Assembly (NCBI GenBank): GCA_003212655.1
Contig: QCPF01000002.1
Span: forward strand, 1-64,000
Source of the DNA: Prochlorococcus sp. AG-436-D21
GTDB taxonomy: Bacteria > Cyanobacteriota > Cyanobacteriia > PCC-6307 > Cyanobiaceae
DNA length: 64,000 nucleotides
Direction: 5' to 3'
The notes below the pieces were generated by a model. It did no database searches. It was not told the DNA's origin and saw only the letters and a program-made list of their open reading frames with translations. A program made the position numbers and the translations under genes. Within the stretch, counting starts at the first letter, position 1. Every line of letters starts with the position of its first letter. Of the stretch, positions 1 through 6,595 are shown in pieces.

Positions 1-1
1 G

Positions 2-76
2 CTTATAGACAATTACTTATTAGACAAAAGATTTATTAGAGAGCTTGAAGATGATAAAGAATATATTGCTGCTTAA
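2..76 (+). CDS. C-terminal end of an unidentified protein (partial)
   Basis: An open frame enters from the window edge and gives 24 residues rich in charged side chains before a TAA stop. The start and most of the gene lie outside the window, so no function can be given. The absence of stops over only 24 codons is weak evidence, but the acidic, lysine-rich composition looks like a genuine soluble C-terminus. The 40-residue membrane miniprotein follows on the same strand after about 70 bases. Confidence 0.45.
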   Translation, partial: LIDNYLLDKRFIRELEDDKEYIAA

Positions 77-147
77 TTAGATAAAGTACCTATTTTTTCC
101 TATTTATTTAAAGGTTATTCTTTTGAGCAAATAACAGGATTAAAACA

Positions 148-270
148 ATGATGAAACTTGCAATCATTTTTTTACCAATTTTATTTGCAGTTATTTGGGC
201 TGCTTTTATAGGGTTAAGAATTAATAAAGTAGAAACTAGAGATGGAAAAAGAAAATTAATTAATTACTAA
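148..270 (+). CDS. small single-pass membrane protein, 40 aa
   Basis: ATG start with a second ATG directly behind it; 40 codons to TAA. Residues 3-23 form one hydrophobic segment with a tryptophan near its end, followed by a short positively charged tail. That layout is shared by many cyanobacterial low-molecular-weight photosystem and cytochrome subunits, but I cannot match it to PsbY, PsbX, PetN or another named one. The strongly membrane-like composition argues that it is a real gene. It lies about 50 bases before the next gene on the same strand. Function unknown. Confidence 0.5.
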   Translation: MMKLAIIFLPILFAVIWAAFIGLRINKVETRDGKRKLINY

Positions 271-319
271 TTGATTGACAGTAGTTCTAAAATTAGAAAA
301 ATAGGTTACTCTTTTTTTT

Positions 320-772
320 ATGCCACCAAACAAAGAGAGTAAAAAATATGGAATTTGGGCTTGGGTAGGAGCTATATATGGACCGATTGTTTTTTGGATT
401 CTTTTTGTAAATCTCCCAAAAGTTGAATGGAAATACGTTTTTGAATCTAATCAAACAAGAGTTGCTCGTCACCATCAAAAAGCAAAAGAAATTGGATTAC
501 CAGGAATACCATATTGGAAAAATACGGGAACAGGAGCAGTACTTTATATAAATGAAGAGGGCATAGCATACGCAATGTGCGGTCCTGATTTCTTTTGTTC
601 AGAGAAATTAAATGCAAAAAAAGGTATACATTATTTACCTGTTGCAGGAGGTGCTAAAAGGATTAAAAGCAATGTCATATTTGCTTTAAATAGCTATTGG
701 TGCGATAGCTACGATATTAATAATTCAGGCAAATGTAGATCAGGTGGTTGGGTAAATGGTTCAGAAAGATAA
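320..772 (+). CDS. hypothetical membrane-anchored protein with four cysteines
   Basis: 150 residues. A short polar lysine-containing N-terminus is followed by one hydrophobic, aromatic-rich segment at about residues 11-31 and then a soluble domain of about 120 residues. The soluble part has four cysteines in two pairs (around MCGPDFFC and then WC...KC), suggesting disulphides and an outward-facing domain anchored by an uncleaved segment. The last 17 bases overlap the start of the next gene, so translation of the two is probably coupled. I do not recognise the family. A pilin-like or pseudopilin-like role is possible but the usual prepilin cleavage motif is not evident. Confidence 0.7.
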   Translation: MPPNKESKKYGIWAWVGAIYGPIVFWILFVNLPKVEWKYVFESNQTRVARHHQKAKEIGLPGIPYWKNTGTGAVLYINEEGIAYAMCGPDFFCSEKLNAKKGIHYLPVAGGAKRIKSNVIFALNSYWCDSYDINNSGKCRSGGWVNGSER

Positions 773-1841
773 GTTCCAATCAAAAAACTCATTTCAGAAA
801 TTAATACTTGCTTTATTGATAATTTGTACTGTACCCCTTCCATCAAGATCAGAAATTAAAATACCTACTAGAAAGGACTGTTCATTAATAAAAAAGAATC
901 AAAATTATGATTACTACGACAGGCAGGAAGCACATGATTTTGGAAGAAAGATTCAAGCTCTCATAGCAAAAAAGGATCTTCAAGGGATTTATAAGAATGT
1001 ATTGATTGATGAACTTGAAAATGGTCCAAGAAGAGAATTCATAAAAAATAAAAGTTTTGATGAAATCTTCCCTAAAGCATGGGTGAATAAAGTAATTACT
1101 ACTGAAATAGATTGTGATTCCATTGGATGGAGAGGATTCATGATTTCTAATGGTCTTATTTGGTTTGACAGAATGGGAAGTGGTAAATGGACAATTAAAT
1201 CAATCAACGGAGTAAATCAAGAAGATTTTGATAATAAAGATTTTATTGGTTGGGAAACAAATAAAGGCATTATTCCTCCAACATGTTTTCCTACATTTGG
1301 TTATTTTGAGAAACCAAAAATTGATTTATTTACCCAAGAATTTAGAATTCAAAATAAAACCAGATTTGAATATCGTCCAGGAGAATACATAGGGAAAACT
1401 ATTCCATTGGGTTATAAAATTAACTCAAATATATCTAAAAATAGTGTTTACTCTGTTACTACAAATTTAAATAAGTGTTTTAAATGGAACTCAGAAAATG
1501 GTTTTGTAAAAAATGAAAAAAGAAAGAATAAATTAGTTTTGGTTGGAAATATTATTTATCAAAAAAATAATAAAAAAGGTAATGAGAATTATGATCGCTA
1601 TAAAGCACATTATGAAGTAATTAAAAAAGTAGATTCATCAAAATGTAACCAACTAGCAAAAGAACTTTCTCGATGTATTGATTCTTATTTAATTAAGATT
1701 GGTTATCACTCAGGTGGAACTATTGGATGGTTAGGTAAATATTATATTTTTGGCATTTTTAAAGGTGAAGATAGTAATGAATATTTGGTTCCTTTAAAGG
1801 TATTTAATAAAATTAATTCAGCACTAAATGAACTTACTTAA
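756..1841 (+). CDS. hypothetical exported protein, 361 aa
   Basis: Residues 1-33 look like a Sec signal peptide: a polar lysine-rich start, a hydrophobic core LILALLIICTV and a small-residue end before about residue 33. The mature part is rich in aromatic, lysine and asparagine residues and has several cysteines, with no motif I recognise. The gene starts inside the end of the preceding anchored-protein gene (17-base overlap), so the two probably act together outside the cytoplasm. It is followed by an AT-rich gap of about 100 bases. No function can be assigned. Confidence 0.7.
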   Translation: MVQKDKFQSKNSFQKLILALLIICTVPLPSRSEIKIPTRKDCSLIKKNQNYDYYDRQEAHDFGRKIQALIAKKDLQGIYKNVLIDELENGPRREFIKNKSFDEIFPKAWVNKVITTEIDCDSIGWRGFMISNGLIWFDRMGSGKWTIKSINGVNQEDFDNKDFIGWETNKGIIPPTCFPTFGYFEKPKIDLFTQEFRIQNKTRFEYRPGEYIGKTIPLGYKINSNISKNSVYSVTTNLNKCFKWNSENGFVKNEKRKNKLVLVGNIIYQKNNKKGNENYDRYKAHYEVIKKVDSSKCNQLAKELSRCIDSYLIKIGYHSGGTIGWLGKYYIFGIFKGEDSNEYLVPLKVFNKINSALNELT

Positions 1842-1946
1842 GAAATATAAATTTCCTTAAATCAAAATATAATTTAAATTTTTTATCTTAAAAATAATTT
1901 TGGGTTTATTATCACTTAAATAACAGAGGGATTATCAATCCAAACA

Positions 1947-4235
1947 ATGAGTTTTGTTGATCAAAATAATTTCATAAAGATAGTTAACGAACTACAAGAA
2001 GAAGCTGTCAGAAATAGATTAATAATGTCTGAACTTGCAGGAATGGAAAAATATGTTTCCGAGACATATGTTTCAAGAGTTTTTTATGAAATCATTCAAA
2101 ATGCTGATGATTGTAATTCAACAAAATTTCATGCATTTTATGAAAATAAAAATCTATACATTTTTAATAATGGAAGAAAGTTTTCTGAGGAAGACTTTCA
2201 AGCACTATGCAGAAGTGCAAAATCTTATAAAAAAAGAGGCGAACAAATTGGCTATAGAGGTATTGGTTTTAAATCAGTCGAAGGTGTGTCCCAAAAAGTA
2301 AGTTTATTAAGTGGTGATTTAGAAGTTTTTTTTAGTAGAGAAAAAACACAAGAATTATTTGATATTCCTTCAGAAGTTCCTTTACTTAGAGTCCCCCATA
2401 AAGGCGCTATTAATGACGAATACTCTTTTAGAGCTAGAAGTTACATGAAAGAGAAGGGATTAAATACTTGTTTTATTCTTCATAATATTCAAGAAGAAAA
2501 AGTACTAAATGATATGAGAGGTATGAATCTAGAATGCATGATATTTCTAAAGAGTCTTGAAGAAACAAACTTAAAAATAGATGAGGAATCTCTAAGTATC
2601 AAAATCGAAAATAAAAGTCCGATTCAATTTTTAAATGATGAAATAAGGTTTTTCGATAGAAAAATTAAGCAAAAAATTAATTTCTTAAATTTAAAAACAT
2701 TTACAAGTGATATTTCTAATATCAAAGATAAAGGAGAAATCGAAGAGCAAGAAATAAGAGTATGGAAGTACAAGAATATTGATATTGCAACCAATATTGA
2801 AGAGAAGAAAATAATAAGGTTGGCTAAAAATGACGCTTATACTCATGCATTTCTCCCAATGCTCACCACAACTGGCGTTGGAGCCAGAATTAATGGAGAT
2901 TTCAGTACAGATCCTTCAAGATCAAGATTAAGTCCTGATGAAAATACTAAAGATAAAATTGATTCATTAATAGATTTGATGTTGGTCCTATTAAAACGAC
3001 TTGATCAAGAATTAATAACTAAAGATGAAAAAGATTTACTAGAAATTTTAATTCCCTATAAAAAATCTCAAAATTTCAGCATCTCGCCCTCGTATATCTC
3101 GAACAAAATTAAAGAAAAAATTTTCATTGAAAGTAATATCGATATGCAAAATTTCTTACTTAAACCTAATTGGGCAAATATAGATGACTATAAAAAAATG
3201 GCAGCTCACTCTAATAAAAAATTTCTAATTTTTGATCAAGTTAGTGACGTTGATTATTATGAATTTTTTAATAACCTAGGTGCAGAACAACCAAATTTAA
3301 AATCGATATTATTAATTCTTTCAGATTTAGAAATATCAGAAGTAGGGCTTTATGCATTTGTAGAAAGTATCTTAAAAAAATATTTGGGAACATTTAATGT
3401 AATTAGTTCTAAAGGCGAAAATAAGGACCTTGCAAAACAGTCAAAGATATTTATCTGCAACGATGGCATTCCAAGAAGTGGGAAAGAATTATCAGATTCG
3501 GATTCAGATTTAACTGTTGATTATATGTATTTAAATCATATATTTAATATTGCAGGTAATTCTTTTAAATCAATTGAATTTTGCGAACTTTGTGGTTTAC
3601 CACCAAAGCTAATACCACTGAATTTTATAACTCCGTTTTTAAGTATTATAAGATCAATAAACCGTCCATTTTATAGAGAGATCCTCCAAATTAATGGTTT
3701 AGAAAAACAAGTAGAAGCTAAGCGAATTACAAATAATATCCTAAAAGAAAACCTCAATAATCTAAATTACATAACTAAAGCAAATATCGTTAAAAAAGAA
3801 AGGAAAGAAGTTCAGAATAATTCTAGTAAATCTTTATCCAAATTTAATATGGCAGAGATTTTGTTAAAAGATAAAGTTAGTGAGATTCAAACTGTCTCTG
3901 GAGTAAAAGGATATGATCTTAAAGGTAAGGATGAATATGGTAAAGATATTTTCGTTGTTATTAAGACAATTGATCATGTTGGGGAAGATATTCCTATAAA
4001 AAATATAGAACTTACCGTAGCAAAAAATGCCGGTTATTCTTATTGGGTAGTGATTTTTCTTAAGTCATATTCTGGATCTCATACCCATTTTTCTGTTATA
4101 CCTAATTTCTATAGTTTCCTAGGTGAGAACATTAAAAGTAAGCCCACTGCATTTAGTTTATGCTGTACAGAATATCAACAAAAAGTTCCTTTTTCAAAAA
4201 TAATTGATCACCTTCTTAATGAAGTTAAAAATTAA
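1947..4235 (+). CDS. sacsin/NO VEIN-like GHKL ATPase with C-terminal DUF3883-like domain
   Basis: 762 residues. The N-terminal third is a GHKL (HSP90/sacsin-type) ATPase. It has an N box at residues 48-55 (E...QNADD), a divergent G1 box with NNG at 74-76 where DxG is usual, a glycine-rich lid GYRGIGFKSV at 102-111, and a DPSR motif at 322-325 like that of sacsin-type proteins. The middle is a long alpha-helical region. Residues about 650-715 resemble DUF3883, the nuclease-like fold at the end of plant NO VEIN and many bacterial conflict proteins. The core aspartate (D657) and lysine (K673) are present, but the expected glutamate is valine (V671). Family knowledge links this layout to defence or stress; a role here is inference. 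It sits in an accessory-looking stretch with no recognisable partner methylase or helicase. Confidence 0.82.
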   Translation: MSFVDQNNFIKIVNELQEEAVRNRLIMSELAGMEKYVSETYVSRVFYEIIQNADDCNSTKFHAFYENKNLYIFNNGRKFSEEDFQALCRSAKSYKKRGEQIGYRGIGFKSVEGVSQKVSLLSGDLEVFFSREKTQELFDIPSEVPLLRVPHKGAINDEYSFRARSYMKEKGLNTCFILHNIQEEKVLNDMRGMNLECMIFLKSLEETNLKIDEESLSIKIENKSPIQFLNDEIRFFDRKIKQKINFLNLKTFTSDISNIKDKGEIEEQEIRVWKYKNIDIATNIEEKKIIRLAKNDAYTHAFLPMLTTTGVGARINGDFSTDPSRSRLSPDENTKDKIDSLIDLMLVLLKRLDQELITKDEKDLLEILIPYKKSQNFSISPSYISNKIKEKIFIESNIDMQNFLLKPNWANIDDYKKMAAHSNKKFLIFDQVSDVDYYEFFNNLGAEQPNLKSILLILSDLEISEVGLYAFVESILKKYLGTFNVISSKGENKDLAKQSKIFICNDGIPRSGKELSDSDSDLTVDYMYLNHIFNIAGNSFKSIEFCELCGLPPKLIPLNFITPFLSIIRSINRPFYREILQINGLEKQVEAKRITNNILKENLNNLNYITKANIVKKERKEVQNNSSKSLSKFNMAEILLKDKVSEIQTVSGVKGYDLKGKDEYGKDIFVVIKTIDHVGEDIPIKNIELTVAKNAGYSYWVVIFLKSYSGSHTHFSVIPNFYSFLGENIKSKPTAFSLCCTEYQQKVPFSKIIDHLLNEVKN

Positions 4236-4299
4236 ATTTTGTACGTAAATTTCCTATGGGAAGAATTAAAATAAAAGATTTTTTGATTAAAAAATACAA

Positions 4300-4467
4300 A
4301 TGAGACACTTATTACTCCCATTATTAGCTGCTCTTGCATTACCAGCATGTGCAACTGAAGTCGTATATAAAACTCCTGAGCTCGCTTGGAATGAATGCAG
4401 GAGTTGGATGAAGGAAGGAGGTAGGTTTTATATCCGAGAAAAAAAATGGCTACAACATGGTTACTAA
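4300..4467 (+). pseudogene. 5' part of a small exported protein gene, probably frameshifted
   Basis: 55 codons. It begins with the leader MRHLLLPLLAALALPACATE, very like the leader shared by a family of short secreted Prochlorococcus proteins; here the end of the leader also reads as a lipobox (LPAC). After the leader comes a short cysteine-containing segment (AWNEC). The frame stops at 4467, eleven bases after an ATG in another frame whose product carries what looks like the rest of the domain. I read the two pieces as one gene broken by a frameshift. Two translationally coupled genes or a sequencing error are alternatives. Confidence 0.5.
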
Positions 4468-4645
4468 GTGGTTGCCTAGAAGATTCTGCTTATACGACGA
4501 AGACAAGATGGAAATGGTTAGTCAAGAACTAATTCAAATAAAAAAAGGAGACAAATTCTTATCTGAGAATTTTCCTGATATAGGGAAAGGTATTGCTACT
4601 CCTGTTACTCTAAAAACTTATAAATATCAAAAACCTATTCCATAA
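4457..4645 (+). pseudogene. 3' part of the same small exported protein gene
   Basis: 62 codons in a frame shifted from the preceding one, overlapping it by 11 bases. The product has no leader of its own. It has a cysteine (RRFCLYDED) that would pair with the cysteine in the upstream piece, and it ends in a Lys/Tyr-rich tail (KTYKYQK) typical of the ends of these small secreted proteins. Without the upstream leader it would be cytoplasmic, which supports the frameshift reading. The stop codon overlaps the start of a further truncated leader. Confidence 0.45.
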
Positions 4646-4680
4646 TGAATATGAAACGCTTACTACTTACATCGCTATAA
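4645..4680 (+). pseudogene. remnant leader of a second copy of the small exported family
   Basis: The bases after the preceding stop encode MNMKRLLLTSL and then a stop. MKRLLL is the usual opening of the small exported-protein family seen just upstream, so this is best read as the first few codons of a tandem paralogue whose body has been lost. It is very short, so chance cannot be excluded. Its position directly behind a broken member of the same family is the main support. Confidence 0.35.
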
Positions 4681-4692
4681 ATTTCGAAAAAA

Positions 4693-4698
4693 TACAAT
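4693..4698 (+). promoter_or_regulatory. predicted -10 element (TACAAT)
   Basis: TACAAT matches the -10 consensus well. A transcript from it would begin around 4705, immediately ahead of the inverted repeat at 4709-4746. No convincing -35 element is visible, which is common in Prochlorococcus promoters. It could drive either a structured RNA or the EVE-domain gene. Confidence 0.35.
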
Positions 4699-4708
4699 AA
4701 ATCTCTCT

Positions 4709-4746
4709 TGGGGTTTACATATACGCGCGGCAAGGAGATAACCCCA
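4709..4746 (+). ncRNA. possible structured RNA or leader: 7-bp inverted repeat
   Basis: TGGGGTT at 4709-4715 pairs perfectly with AACCCCA at 4740-4746. The intervening 24 bases include a GC-rich core (CGCGCGGCAAGGAG), striking in such an AT-rich region. A -10-like TACAAT lies at the right distance upstream. The element is about 105 bases before the EVE-domain start codon. It may be a small RNA, or a 5' leader of the EVE gene. I do not recognise a named Yfr RNA or a known riboswitch. Confidence 0.35.
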
Positions 4747-4850
4747 TGCCACCCATTACTTTCCTAAATAGGAACTTTAATGGATAATGAATTTATATCT
4801 GAACGAGTTATTCTAACTTCATTCGAACCTGAAATTTTCGCCGAGATCAC

Positions 4851-5315
4851 ATGGTACAACAGGAACCTAGCTACTGGCTAATGAAAAGTGAGCCTGATGC
4901 TTACAGTATAGATACTCTAAAAAATGACGGGGTAACTTTATGGGATGGAATAAGAAATTATCAGGCTCGAAATTTTATGAGAAAAATGAATAAAGGAGAT
5001 AAAGTTTTTTTCTATCATTCGAATTGTAAACCCCCTGGTATTGTAGGACTTATGGAGGTAATAGATCTAAATATTGTTGATCCTACTCAATTTGATAAAG
5101 ATTCAAAATATTTTGATCCAAAATCAAAACCTGATAATCCTAGATGGGATTGTGTAAAAGTAAAATATAAATCAAAGTCAGATAAGATTTTAAGTTTACC
5201 TGAATTAAAAATTTTATTTAATGAAGATGAGTTATTAGTTGTAAAAAAAGGGAACAGGTTATCTATATTACCTGTTAGAAAAGATATTGCAAAAATACTA
5301 TTAGAAAAAATATAA
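4851..5315 (+). CDS. EVE-domain protein (PUA-like fold, thymocyte nuclear protein 1 family)
   Basis: 154 residues, the normal size for a single EVE domain. The family signature is clear: YWLMKSEPD near the N-terminus, the WDGIRNYQARN motif, then GDKVFFYHS and a PGIVG strand. EVE domains share the PUA/YTH fold and bind modified bases in RNA or DNA, and they sit beside both RNA-metabolism and defence genes in other genomes. The start chosen places the conserved YWLMKSEP block a few residues in. The gene is the first after the accessory-looking stretch and ends 8 bases from the convergent DUF2811 gene. Confidence 0.9.
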   Translation: MVQQEPSYWLMKSEPDAYSIDTLKNDGVTLWDGIRNYQARNFMRKMNKGDKVFFYHSNCKPPGIVGLMEVIDLNIVDPTQFDKDSKYFDPKSKPDNPRWDCVKVKYKSKSDKILSLPELKILFNEDELLVVKKGNRLSILPVRKDIAKILLEKI

Positions 5316-5322
5316 AAAATTT

Positions 5323-5574
5323 TTAGTCCTTAAAATTCATCGAAAACATATTACCAATATAGAGTCTAGTTAGATCCCTATTTTGAAATCCTTTTTGCAT
5401 CAAAAATCCTGCAATAGCAGCCTGTAGTATTCTGTATTGATCCCAGTTAGGATGCTCCTCAACAAATTCTTTCATAGCCTTTTGAAGATTTTCTTGAAGT
5501 TCACATTTGAAACTTATTACTTCATCTTTCTTATTTAAAACTTTTGAATTTTCTTCGTAATTTAACTCTTGCAT
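5323..5574 (-). CDS. DUF2811 family protein
   Basis: 83 residues from the chosen ATG. The conserved core (residues about 23-75) includes ISFKCELQENLQKAMKEF and HPNWDQYR, characteristic of DUF2811, a small cyanobacterial family of unknown function. The frame continues upstream to another ATG at 5649, adding 25 residues unlike family members, so I prefer the internal start; neither has a clear ribosome binding site. It converges on the EVE gene. The region behind its start holds the DnaA-box pair. Confidence 0.75.
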   Translation of the reverse strand: MQELNYEENSKVLNKKDEVISFKCELQENLQKAMKEFVEEHPNWDQYRILQAAIAGFLMQKGFQNRDLTRLYIGNMFSMNFKD

Positions 5575-5771
5575 ATTTAAAAAAACTTGTTGAAATTTAG
5601 TTCTACAAAATGTAGTTTTCTCCAAAATTATTAATTCGTCAACAAGCATTATTAGGAATCAGTCTCAGGTGATAGAATAATGAGAATTGAGTCATAATAA
5701 GGGATTTCATGGGAATTAATTTTGTAAAATTAATTCTTGCTGAAATATAAAGATTTATATAAAATCATTAG

Positions 5772-5836
5772 TTTTCCACATACTTTAGATCTGTATATAT
5801 TTTTTTTAAAAAATGCTGTGGAAAAGTTGTGAAAAA
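5772..5836. promoter_or_regulatory. inverted pair of cyanobacterial DnaA-box sequences plus a near match
   Basis: TTTTCCACA at 5772-5780 and its exact reverse complement TGTGGAAAA at 5817-5825 lie 36 bases apart. A third, one-mismatch copy follows at 5828-5836 (TGTGAAAAA). TTTTCCACA is the DnaA-box form described for cyanobacteria. The spacer and flanks are runs of A and T that could unwind easily. This lies in the roughly 300-base gap between the DUF2811 and DUF1818 genes, both of which read leftward. It may be a DnaA titration or regulatory site; no dnaA or dnaN gene is in the window. Confidence 0.45.
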
Positions 5837-5888
5837 ATTTTTTTTTAAGGGGGAAATATTTTCTAAAATTTCCAATTTTATTTATCTT

Positions 5889-6260
5889 TTAATCCATTGA
5901 TTCCCACATGTTTTTTATTTCATAAAATAAATTTTGTGCAATTGGTATCGGCCAATACATTTCGAAGGATCTAGTTTGTTCTTGACTTTCAAAAACGAAC
6001 CTTAAACTCCATTCATTCTTTTTCCCTTCTAACTGAATATACCAAGGTAGTTGTTCTAATTCTAAAGTAATATATTCTTCATCCATTAGTTCATCCTTCA
6101 TAACTAATAGTTGTTCATTAATCCTTAAAAGTAGAAGGTAAAGTGAATAGAATTCACTTTTTTGTAACTCTATTGACCAATTACCAACACCAATCAAAAA
6201 GCAAAATTTCCCTTTTTTAGAATCTCTAAGTAATCTCCATTCTTTTTGGTCTTTTACCAA
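5889..6260 (-). CDS. DUF1818 family protein
   Basis: 123 residues. It has the DUF1818 features: a WRLLRD start, the GNWSIELQKSEF block, the central EQLPWYIQLEG strand and a C-terminal WPIPIA segment, as in other small cyanobacterial and plastid-lineage proteins of this family. No enzymatic motif is visible and the function is unknown. It starts 2 bases after the rpoZ stop, so the two form an operon; that pairing hints at a link with transcription but does not prove it. Confidence 0.8.
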   Translation of the reverse strand: MVKDQKEWRLLRDSKKGKFCFLIGVGNWSIELQKSEFYSLYLLLLRINEQLLVMKDELMDEEYITLELEQLPWYIQLEGKKNEWSLRFVFESQEQTRSFEMYWPIPIAQNLFYEIKNMWESMD

Positions 6261-6262
6261 AA

Positions 6263-6499
6263 TTAGCCTGGAATTAAATCTGGTTGATCTTGTTCATCGC
6301 TTAATTCAATGATTGACCTTTGAACGGGTTTAATAGCTGACTCCTCTAAAAGGCCATCAAAATCATCAAAACGTCTTTGTTTAGCTCTGAATGCAATTTT
6401 CACTGTAGTTAAATATCTATTAGTTGATTTTCTTATCAAGCTCTCACCTCTCTTAGCAAGATCATTAGAATCTATTCCTGAATTATTTGATATGTTCAT
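6263..6499 (-). CDS. rpoZ: RNA polymerase omega subunit
   Basis: 78 residues. The block [20 protein letters not shown] and the preceding LIRKSTN are diagnostic of the cyanobacterial omega subunit, which is shorter than in E. coli and helps beta-prime fold into the core enzyme. Here beta-prime is the split pair RpoC1/RpoC2 encoded at 51-57 kb. It is the first gene of an operon with DUF1818. The divergent Hsp70-like gene starts about 95 bases away, so both promoters share that gap. Confidence 0.92.
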   Translation of the reverse strand: MNISNNSGIDSNDLAKRGESLIRKSTNRYLTTVKIAFRAKQRRFDDFDGLLEESAIKPVQRSIIELSDEQDQPDLIPG

Positions 6500-6595
6500 A
6501 AAAAAAATTTTTATTATAAAATATATCTTACAGTTTATTCGACCGTTTCAAAACATAAATTACAAAAAGAACTTAATTGATTCAAATAACTCTAT

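Noticed and set aside
293..478. 61-codon frame antisense to the first anchored protein
   Set aside because: It lies opposite a better coding frame and has no supporting features.
4780..4881. 33-codon open frame (ATG to TAA) overlapping the start of the EVE gene
   Set aside because: It overlaps the EVE coding region, is short, and shows no motif or clear coding character; the leader explanation is simpler.
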